Assembly: GCA_023427925.1 (NCBI GenBank)
Contig: JAEYZS010000136.1
Coordinates: 1-5,582, forward strand
Length of the DNA stretch: 5,582 bases
Direction: 5' to 3'
Source: Pseudomonadota bacterium
Lineage (GTDB): Bacteria > Bdellovibrionota > Bdellovibrionia > Bdellovibrionales > JAEYZS01
Part shown: positions 1 through 4,919 of the stretch, one piece after another
How the letters are laid out: every line of letters starts with the position of its first letter
How positions within the stretch are numbered: position 1 is the first letter of the stretch
The notes under the pieces: generated by a model
The model's input: only the letters and a program-made list of their open reading frames with translations
Databases searched by the model: none
What the model was told of the DNA's origin: nothing
Program-made: the position numbers and the translations under genes

Positions 1-219
1 ATCGTTCAGAGTCCCGATGATTTCTGCAACAGTATTATCGTCCCAAGAAAAAATACGCTTCACCGTGATCATTTTAGCTTTCACAGCTTCGGCCCAACTC
101 ATGTTTTCGTCTTCAATCATTTTAAGAAACTTTTCTTGCTTTTGCGTTCCGCAAGTTTCCATTAAGTTCAACAACTGAATAAATCCGCCTTTTTTCTTAT
201 AACGATCTAGCATACTCAT
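1..219 (-). CDS. FliG C-terminal-domain-like protein (3' part cut by window edge)
   Basis: The frame is open from an ATG at 219 to the window edge, giving 73 codons with the C-terminus missing. It starts MSMLDRYKKKGG and continues with QLLNLMET, AKMITVKRIFSWDD and AEIIGTLND. From about residue 11 it follows the N-terminal half of the FliG C-terminal (torque-generating) domain: GG..(x)..LN, an acidic helix, then the 'KMFxFEDLxxLDD' type segment seen here as KMITVKRIFSWDD, followed by an amphipathic helix. In full-length FliG, about 330-340 residues, this domain comes after two other domains that bind FliF and FliM. Here the protein begins almost at the domain, so it is not ordinary FliG. No signal peptide or membrane segment is visible. 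A good SD (AGAGGGAG) lies 9 nt before the first ATG; a second ATG at codon 3 is possible. It may act at the flagellar switch or be a diverged relative with another job. Family assignment is by eye and moderately sure; function is inferred. Confidence 0.68.
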   Translation of the reverse strand, partial: MSMLDRYKKKGGFIQLLNLMETCGTQKQEKFLKMIEDENMSWAEAVKAKMITVKRIFSWDDNTVAEIIGTLND

Positions 220-228
220 ATAGATTAA

Positions 229-236
229 CTCCCTCT
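229..236 (-). promoter_or_regulatory. Ribosome binding site of the FliG-C-like gene
   Basis: Read on the minus strand this is AGAGGGAG, a strong Shine-Dalgarno match 9 nt before the ATG at 219. The same SD would sit 15 nt from the in-frame ATG at 213, so it favours 219 as the start. Confidence 0.7.
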
Positions 237-264
237 AAGAGCTTTTCGGCCCTTCCGTGAGGGA

Positions 265-292
265 ATTTTAAAAAAACTACCTGTTGTTTCAA
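265..292 (-). promoter_or_regulatory. Candidate sigma70-type promoter for the FliG-C-like gene
   Basis: On the minus strand TTGAAA (287-292) is followed after 16 nt by TAAAAT (265-270), close to the -35 and -10 consensus hexamers. Initiation would fall near 258 and leave a leader of about 38 nt holding the SD at 229-236. The same stretch can also be read as a sigma28-like element (see findings). Prediction from sequence match only. Confidence 0.42.
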
Positions 293-332
293 TATGATCC
301 AAGGGTCTGCAAAAATACTAAAAGGTCTGTCT

Positions 333-359
333 ATGAAAACTGCCTATTTTTTGGTATAA
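333..359 (+). other. Eight-codon upstream ORF before the DUF1460 gene
   Basis: ATG at 333 opens a short reading frame, MKTAYFLV, ending in TAA at 357-359. An AAAAGG stretch (320-325) stands 7 nt before it and could serve as its SD. The stop is 11 nt upstream of the SD-less ATG at 371 of the following gene, a geometry compatible with termination-reinitiation coupling. Alternatively its start is the real start of the next gene, with the frame broken at the T6 run 347-352. It may equally be chance, since the ORF is very short. Confidence 0.25.
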
Positions 360-360
360 C
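352..360 (+). promoter_or_regulatory. Candidate extended -10 promoter for the DUF1460 gene
   Basis: TGGTATAAC matches the extended -10 pattern TGnTATAAT with one mismatch; no convincing -35 hexamer lies 17 nt upstream. Initiation would fall near 367, only about 4 nt before the ATG at 371, giving an essentially leaderless mRNA. That agrees with the lack of any SD before this ATG. A second possible -10 is TATGAT at 293-298, which would give a leader of about 65 nt carrying the short ORF. The two are alternatives and neither is proven. Confidence 0.35.
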
Positions 361-370
361 ATTGACCTAT

Positions 371-1141
371 ATGAAGATGGTGTGGGCCTCGGTTTTATAC
401 TTAATCTGTCCCTTTGTTATGGCGAATAGCTATAGCAACGAGGTTGCTTTAAGGATCGATAAGATCTCCCAATCCTATCTAGGACTACCTTATATCGTGG
501 ACCCATTGGGTGAGGGCGAGGGCTATGATAAGGACCCTTTGTTTCGGTTCGACGGCTTTGACTGCGTTACCTACGTAGAAACCGTTTTAGCAGAAGCTCT
601 TGCGGGTTCTAATGAGCAGTTCCTTCCGATTTTAAATCAAATTCGATATAAGAATTCTCAAATCGATTTTAAAACCAGAAATCATTTTACGAGTATAGAT
701 TGGATAGTGAACAATCAACAAATAATTAAAGACATCACTGAGGACCTATTTCCTCAAGAACACCAAATATCTAGAACCTGGATTGACCGCTCGGCATGGT
801 TTCTAAGAAATCACAAAATGGTTGTTCAAGAAAATCCGAAGTATTCCATATTGCCATATCTATCGATCGAAGCCGTACAAAATAACCCCGATCTATTGAG
901 CCGCATTCCGCATGGAGCAATCATTAGTATTGTGCGACCAAATTGGAATCTCAAAGACAAGATCGGGACAAATTTAGACGTCTCCCATCAAGGATTTGCA
1001 ATACTTAAAGATGATGTGCTCTATTTCAGACATGCGGGCATCAGCGCCAAGCAAGTGGTTGAAGAACCACTTATTCAATACCTCCAAAAGATGACGTCCG
1101 TTGCGTCCGTTGGAGGCATAAATATTCTTGAAATTCGCTAG
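371..1141 (+). CDS. Secreted DUF1460 (NlpC/P60-like, amidase-like) protein
   Basis: The 256-residue product from ATG 371 begins with a clear signal peptide: MKM, a hydrophobic core (residues about 4-17), and a likely signal peptidase I site after V16-M17-A18. Cys13 is not in a lipobox because the preceding residue is Ile. The mature part fits DUF1460 (PF07313), a cysteine-peptidase-like family annotated as N-acetylmuramoyl-L-alanine amidase-like. Visible motifs are GLPY (38-41), FDCVTYVE with probable nucleophile Cys65, RNHF (103-106) with W111, DVSHQG with probable catalytic His206, and FRHAG with His221. The likely site of action is peptidoglycan in the periplasm, or a foreign cell wall if secreted further; the exact bond cut is unknown. 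An in-frame TTG at 284 would add 29 residues, but it lacks an SD and would bury the signal peptide, so ATG 371 is preferred. No SD precedes 371. The gene is divergent from the FliG-C-like gene and convergent with hutH. Family call is fairly sure; substrate is not. Confidence 0.85.
   Translation: MKMVWASVLYLICPFVMANSYSNEVALRIDKISQSYLGLPYIVDPLGEGEGYDKDPLFRFDGFDCVTYVETVLAEALAGSNEQFLPILNQIRYKNSQIDFKTRNHFTSIDWIVNNQQIIKDITEDLFPQEHQISRTWIDRSAWFLRNHKMVVQENPKYSILPYLSIEAVQNNPDLLSRIPHGAIISIVRPNWNLKDKIGTNLDVSHQGFAILKDDVLYFRHAGISAKQVVEEPLIQYLQKMTSVASVGGINILEIR
1053..1072. repeat. Perfect 8-bp inverted repeat (intragenic hairpin)
   Basis: AAGTGGTT (1053-1060) and AACCACTT (1065-1072) are exact reverse complements separated by the 4-nt loop GAAG, or CTTC on the minus strand. 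It lies in the 3' part of the DUF1460 coding region, about 70 bp past the end of hutH in hutH's direction of transcription. Neither strand has a T-tract directly after the stem, so it does not look like an ordinary intrinsic terminator. It could pause polymerase or protect a 3' end, or be a by-product of the encoded VVEEP. Confidence 0.5.
1095..1112 (+). repeat. Tandem 9-bp direct repeat CGTCCGTTG x2
   Basis: Two exact, adjacent 9-bp copies (1095-1103 and 1104-1112) lie inside the DUF1460 gene. Being a multiple of three they keep the frame and encode the near-repeated SVASVG. They sit in the loop of a second inverted repeat, CCTCCAA (1081-1087) with TTGGAGG (1110-1116). This looks like a small slippage duplication near the C-terminus. 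Confidence 0.6.
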
Positions 1142-2667
1142 AACTCCAATTGTCCGGCAGTTTTTTGAATTACATCGATCAATGAATCATCTGAAATCAA
1201 TCCACGAATTGCTTTGATATCATGAGCAAAAATTCGATCCTTATCTGCATATGGAACTTTTGTACGAATCACATCATAGGCCGATTTGATTGTGCCCGCC
1301 GGTTTTAATGGACTCAATAAATCTAGGCCTTGAGTTGCACTTAAGAGTTCCATGGCCACTACGTTTTCCGCGTTATCTACAATTTTTCCAAATTTCCTTG
1401 CAGCAATGGTTCCCATCGAAACATGGTCTTCTTTGTCCGCTGAAGTTGGGATGCTGTCGACTGATGCTGGATGAGCTAAGATTTTATTTTCACTGACTAG
1501 AGATGCCGCTGCGACTTGAACAATCATATGACCCGAGTTAAGACCGGAATCTTTTGTTAAGAAAGCAGGTAATCCGCTCATTGAAGGATTGATTAGTTTT
1601 TCAATCCTGCATTCAGAAATACTCGCCATGGCAGCCATTGCGATTCCCATAAAGTCCAATTGGAATGCCACGGGCTCACCGTGGAAGTTTCCACAAGACA
1701 AAATCTTGTCGTGTTTATCAAATACGAGGGGATTATCCGTCGACGAGTTTGCTTCGATTTCTAAAGTTTTTAGCCCCATTCTCAGGGCATCTTTAGTCGC
1801 ACCGTGAACTTGCGGCATACATCTTAGAGAATATGCGTCTTGAACTCGTGAGCAATTTGCATGGCTCTCCGCTATAGGAGAAGTTTCTCCTAGAATTTTT
1901 CTTAGATTTCTTGCAGTAATAGCTTCACCTGGGTGTGCTCGTGTCGCAGAAATAAGCGGATCAAAGGCTGAGCGTGTTCCAAGCATTGCCTCAAGTGACA
2001 TCGCTCCTGCTAAGTCCATAATCCAAGCAATGCGTCTTGCGCGGTAAAGGCTTAACAACCCCACTGCCGTCATCACCTGACAGCCATTAATAAGTGACAA
2101 CCCTTCTTTGGCTTGCAGTTCTAAGTGCTGAATATTTTTTTTCTTGAGTAAGCCCGCAACAGGAACGACTTGACCCTCTTGCCACACTTCACCTTCACCA
2201 ATTAGAGCCAGAGCCAAATGAGATAAGGGGGCCAAATCACCACTTGCTCCCACACTGCCTTGTTGAGGGATAACGGGAATAATATCTTCATTCAAAAATT
2301 CTAAAATTTTCTCAACCACTTCCACTCTCACACCGCTGTGACCACGTGAAAGCGCATTGGCTCTTAAAAGCATAATCGCGCGTGATTCCTCTTTTGTGAA
2401 TGGGTCACCTATCCCACAGCAATGAGATCGGATAAGATTTTTTTGAAGTTCTGCCAAATTTTGATCCGAAATTTTTACAGAGCTCAATGCTCCAAATCCC
2501 GTATTCACACCGTACACAGCTTCATTGTTTTTCAATTTATTGAGAATATATTCACGAGACTTCTGAATTAATTTTTTAGATGATTCGCTCAACACCACTT
2601 TTGTTTTTTTGTGAGCCACATCCCATACTTGATCAATATTTAAACTTTCACCTGTAAGTTGAATCAT
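1138..2667 (-). CDS. hutH: Histidine ammonia-lyase (histidase)
   Basis: Removes ammonia from L-histidine to give trans-urocanate, the first step of histidine degradation in the cytosol. The 509 residues match the usual bacterial HutH length. The MIO cofactor precursor A141-S142-G143 lies in GSVGASGDLAPLSHLAL. Residues corresponding to the known Pseudomonas putida enzyme are present with a constant offset of one: Tyr52, His82, Asn194, Gln276, Tyr279, Arg282, Phe328 and Glu413. NSSTDNP (308-313 region) and GNFHGEP are also typical. This set, with the active-site Glu in DKEDH, favours histidine over phenylalanine or tyrosine as substrate. The start ATG has an SD (AGAGG) at 5-nt spacing. It is the last gene of the cluster, 16 nt after rpe. 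No hutU, hutI or hutG is visible here, so further urocanate breakdown would depend on genes elsewhere. Its stop overlaps the stop of the convergent DUF1460 gene. Confidence 0.94.
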   Translation of the reverse strand: MIQLTGESLNIDQVWDVAHKKTKVVLSESSKKLIQKSREYILNKLKNNEAVYGVNTGFGALSSVKISDQNLAELQKNLIRSHCCGIGDPFTKEESRAIMLLRANALSRGHSGVRVEVVEKILEFLNEDIIPVIPQQGSVGASGDLAPLSHLALALIGEGEVWQEGQVVPVAGLLKKKNIQHLELQAKEGLSLINGCQVMTAVGLLSLYRARRIAWIMDLAGAMSLEAMLGTRSAFDPLISATRAHPGEAITARNLRKILGETSPIAESHANCSRVQDAYSLRCMPQVHGATKDALRMGLKTLEIEANSSTDNPLVFDKHDKILSCGNFHGEPVAFQLDFMGIAMAAMASISECRIEKLINPSMSGLPAFLTKDSGLNSGHMIVQVAAASLVSENKILAHPASVDSIPTSADKEDHVSMGTIAARKFGKIVDNAENVVAMELLSATQGLDLLSPLKPAGTIKSAYDVIRTKVPYADKDRIFAHDIKAIRGLISDDSLIDVIQKTAGQLEF

Positions 2668-2671
2668 AATT

Positions 2672-2677
2672 TCCTCT
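2672..2677 (-). promoter_or_regulatory. Ribosome binding site of hutH
   Basis: On the minus strand AGAGGA lies in the 16-nt gap between the rpe stop and the hutH ATG, with the AGAGG core 5 nt from the start codon. hutH therefore has its own good translation signal within the operon and fixes the start at 2667. Confidence 0.7.
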
Positions 2678-2683
2678 TTGTGT

Positions 2684-3379
2684 TTACACTCTTAGCGATT
2701 GAATAGCCTTTTGGTAAGACTGAACTGGATCAGAACCGGTTTCTTTGCCGGCGCCAAAAATATAACTTCCTGCTACAAATACATTTGCTCCAGCATCTCT
2801 GCATATCTTAGCGGTTTCTTGGTTGATACCGCCATCCACTTCGATGTGAATATCCAGTCCGCGATTTTGAATTTCTTTTTTTAAGTCTTTAATTTTTTGA
2901 ACTTGGTCGTTCATAAAACTTTGTCCGCCAAAACCTGGTTCCACCGTCATAATGAGCACCATCGAGACGTCATCTAAATACGGTAAAATCTCGGAGAGAT
3001 TTGTTCTTGGTCTCAATGTGATTCCAGGATTTACGTTTTGAGCTTTGATCTGTCGTAAGACATCCAGTGGCTTTTGAGTCGATTCTACATGAATTGTGAG
3101 GTAATCACTACCAGCTTTAATAAATTCATCGACGTACTTTTCAGGTTCTTCGATCATAAGATGGACATCCAGTGGAATCTCCGCAACTTTTTTTATCGCT
3201 TTTACGACAGGCGGGCCGATAGTGATGTTATTTACAAAGTGTCCATCCATGACATCCACGTGTAACCAATCTGCTCCAGCTTTTGTGACCGCACTCACCT
3301 CTCTTGCGATATGAGCAAAGTCACAGGACAGTAAACTTGGCGATACAATGACTGATTCACTATGTGTTTCCAAGCACAT
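2684..3379 (-). CDS. rpe: Ribulose-phosphate 3-epimerase
   Basis: Interconverts D-ribulose 5-phosphate and D-xylulose 5-phosphate in the pentose phosphate pathway; a cytosolic TIM-barrel metalloenzyme. The 231 residues are slightly longer than the common 220-225. Motifs run in the right order: SPSLLSCD (13-20), LHVDVMDGHFV with metal ligand His40 and catalytic Asp42, DVHLMI with His73, MTVEPGFGGQ (144-153), and VDGGIN with Asp182. VAGSYIFGA near the C-terminus belongs to the phosphate-binding part. The extra residues are at the N-terminus: the family usually begins just before the IxPSLLS strand, whereas ATG 3379 adds about nine residues (MCLETHSES). That ATG lies inside the end of fmt with a 20-nt overlap. 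A TTG at codon 3 is an alternative start (see RBS entry). Downstream, hutH follows after 16 nt. Confidence 0.95.
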   Translation of the reverse strand: MCLETHSESVIVSPSLLSCDFAHIAREVSAVTKAGADWLHVDVMDGHFVNNITIGPPVVKAIKKVAEIPLDVHLMIEEPEKYVDEFIKAGSDYLTIHVESTQKPLDVLRQIKAQNVNPGITLRPRTNLSEILPYLDDVSMVLIMTVEPGFGGQSFMNDQVQKIKDLKKEIQNRGLDIHIEVDGGINQETAKICRDAGANVFVAGSYIFGAGKETGSDPVQSYQKAIQSLRV

Positions 3380-4301
3380 CTCCTTCCTTGAGTGGATAAC
3401 CTCTTAAAAAATCCTCTGCACTCGATTTTGCCTTTCCCTCAAGCTGAACTTGGTGAATTTTTAATGACAAATCACCAGCTCCAACTATAAACGAATCTTT
3501 CTCAATTTTTAGAACTTTACCTGATTCGCCTTTTGAGTTCGATAGCGAAGCCTTTAAAATTTTTAATTGCTTACCATTCCAAGTTGTCCAAGTCCCTGGC
3601 CACATATCAAATGCGCGAATTTTATTTATGATTTCTAAAGAAGATTTCTTCCAATCAATGAGGCCTTCTTCTTTTTTTAGTTTCTTTGCAATGGAGACTT
3701 GGGATTCATCTTGCTTCTGTCCTGCTAAATTTCCACGGATATAGTCCATAAGTTCGGTGGCCAGCAATTCGCACGAGAGTTTTTTAAGTTTTTCATATAC
3801 ACTTGATGAAGTGTCTTCAAGTGTGAGCGGTATTTTTCGAGTCCCAAGAACGGGACCTGCGTCAAGAGCTTTAACCACGATTTGAAGAGCCACTCCAGTT
3901 TCAGCGTCTCCCGCCTCGATGGAACGCTGAATAGGTGCAGCCCCTCTCCATTTTGGCAAGAGGCTACCGTGAACATTGACCGCTCCAAATGGGAAGGTCT
4001 TTAAAAATTCTTCGGACACGATTTGACCAAAAGCAATTACAACGGCAACATCTGCTTTCAAACTTTTAAGATGAGCCAAGAATTCCGGAGTGTTTACACT
4101 CTCAGTGTTTCTCACAGGAAGTCCTAGCTTTAATGCTGATTCTTTGACTGGGGTTGGGTGCACTTGCATATGGCGTCCCTTGGGACGATCTGGCTGAGTG
4201 ACAACCTCAACGATTTCATAATGCTCATCTTTTGCCATGCTCTCAAGCGGAGTCACGGCAAAGTCCGGTGTTCCCAAGAACACCACTCTTACTTTACTCA
4301 T
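3360..4301 (-). CDS. fmt: Methionyl-tRNA formyltransferase
   Basis: Transfers a formyl group from 10-formyltetrahydrofolate to the amino group of Met on initiator tRNA, allowing normal bacterial translation initiation. The 313 residues are the standard length. The N-terminal Rossmann-type domain starts VVFLGTPDFAV (6-16) and carries TQPDRPKGR (35-43). The catalytic core VNVHGSLLPKWRGAAPIQ supplies Asn109 and His111, and LDAGPVLG supplies Asp147. The C-terminal tRNA-contacting domain is recognisable from IRAFDMWPGTWT (228-239) onward. The start ATG follows the def stop by 13 nt, and no convincing SD lies in that gap (the last bases are CACCCC). Translation is therefore probably coupled to def. 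The def-fmt order is the widespread arrangement of this functional pair. The 3' end overlaps rpe by 20 nt. Confidence 0.97.
   Translation of the reverse strand: MSKVRVVFLGTPDFAVTPLESMAKDEHYEIVEVVTQPDRPKGRHMQVHPTPVKESALKLGLPVRNTESVNTPEFLAHLKSLKADVAVVIAFGQIVSEEFLKTFPFGAVNVHGSLLPKWRGAAPIQRSIEAGDAETGVALQIVVKALDAGPVLGTRKIPLTLEDTSSSVYEKLKKLSCELLATELMDYIRGNLAGQKQDESQVSIAKKLKKEEGLIDWKKSSLEIINKIRAFDMWPGTWTTWNGKQLKILKASLSNSKGESGKVLKIEKDSFIVGAGDLSLKIHQVQLEGKAKSSAEDFLRGYPLKEGDVLGNT
3380..3389 (-). promoter_or_regulatory. Double Shine-Dalgarno of rpe, inside the fmt 3' end
   Basis: On the minus strand the ten bases before the ATG read AAGGAAGGAG. The distal AAGGA is 5 nt from ATG 3379. The proximal GGAG touches that ATG but is 6 nt from the in-frame TTG at 3371-3373. 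The signal could therefore serve either start, and because it lies in the fmt coding region, translation of the two genes is probably coupled. Confidence 0.55.
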
Positions 4302-4314
4302 GGGGTGAATCTAA

Positions 4315-4902
4315 TCACAGATTCTTGGCGTTGTCTTTGGAATTTTCTTCTTGATCTTTTTCGTAGCCGAATTTTTTAATGCGATCTTTAATTCGATTCG
4401 ATTTTAAAAAGCTGAGTCTATCGATAAACAATTTTCCGTCTAAGTGGTCGATTTCATGCTGAATGCAAATAGCTAAAAGACCATCCACTTTTACGGTCAC
4501 TTTTTCGCCCTTTGTATTGAGGTATTCGGCTTCAATATACTCGGCTCTTTCGACGTTTTCTACAAAACCAGGTACACTGAGGCAGCCCTCTCCATAGATG
4601 GTTTTACCTTTTTTAACTTTAACTTCTGGATTAATTAGAACCAACGGATATTCCACTGCTTTTTCAAGATCAGTCATACCCTCGTCGGTAGGCTTACCTT
4701 CTTCATCATGAGGTCGCGTATCAATTACGATCATACGTTCAAGTCGACCGACCTGCGGAGCAGCCAACCCTACCCCTCGAGCCTCATACATGGTCTCAAG
4801 CATGTCCTTCGAGTACTGAACGAGCTCTTCTGTGACCTCTTTTACAGGCTTAGAAAGCTCTCTTAATTTAGGATTTGGGTAAGTAAGAATCTCTAAAATC
4901 AT
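4315..4902 (-). CDS. def: Peptide deformylase
   Basis: Removes the formyl group from the N-terminal Met of new proteins, undoing the action of the fmt product encoded just downstream. It is a metal-dependent cytosolic hydrolase acting near the ribosome exit. All three family motifs are intact: GVGLAAPQ (43-50, with Gln50), EGCLSVP with metal ligand Cys107, and QHEIDH with ligands His149 and His153 and catalytic Glu150. At 195 residues it is longer than E. coli Def (about 169). The excess is an acidic insertion between the VID strand (59-61) and LVLINPE (87-93), about 17 residues more than in E. coli, plus a charged, Lys/Glu/Asp/Asn-rich C-terminal tail. The start at 4902 has only a weak GAGAG upstream and follows the lptG stop by 17 nt. 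Confidence 0.96.
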   Translation of the reverse strand: MILEILTYPNPKLRELSKPVKEVTEELVQYSKDMLETMYEARGVGLAAPQVGRLERMIVIDTRPHDEEGKPTDEGMTDLEKAVEYPLVLINPEVKVKKGKTIYGEGCLSVPGFVENVERAEYIEAEYLNTKGEKVTVKVDGLLAICIQHEIDHLDGKLFIDRLSFLKSNRIKDRIKKFGYEKDQEENSKDNAKNL

Positions 4903-4919
4903 GCTCTCATTTTAACGCA

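Noticed and set aside
255..263. CCCT...AGGG pairing (251-263) as a terminator or operator between the divergent genes
   Set aside because: Only 4 bp with a 5- to 6-nt loop; too weak to support a call.
284..370. TTG at 284 as the start of the DUF1460 gene, adding 29 residues
   Set aside because: No SD at usable distance, the added residues resemble no known domain, and they would place an otherwise ideal signal peptide in the interior.
1161..1166. T6 run just after the DUF1460 stop as an intrinsic terminator
   Set aside because: No stable GC-rich stem immediately precedes it; the bases belong to the last codons of hutH.
1290..1496. Plus-strand ORF opposite hutH (and a similar one at 1589-1807)
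   Set aside because: Antisense to a well-conserved enzyme, no SD, no recognisable protein; a by-product of hutH codon use.
2680..2692. 13-bp sequence GTGTTTACACTCT repeated at 4090-4102
   Set aside because: One copy lies at the rpe-hutH junction and the other inside fmt, with no shared flanks or regular placement; two copies of a 13-mer in 5.6 kb can be chance.
2699..3265. Plus-strand ORFs of about 60 codons opposite rpe
   Set aside because: They lie opposite the conserved rpe frame and lack start signals.
3725..3988. 87-codon minus-strand ORF in another frame inside fmt
   Set aside because: Fully inside fmt, whose frame is supported by catalytic motifs; the alternative protein has no domain character.
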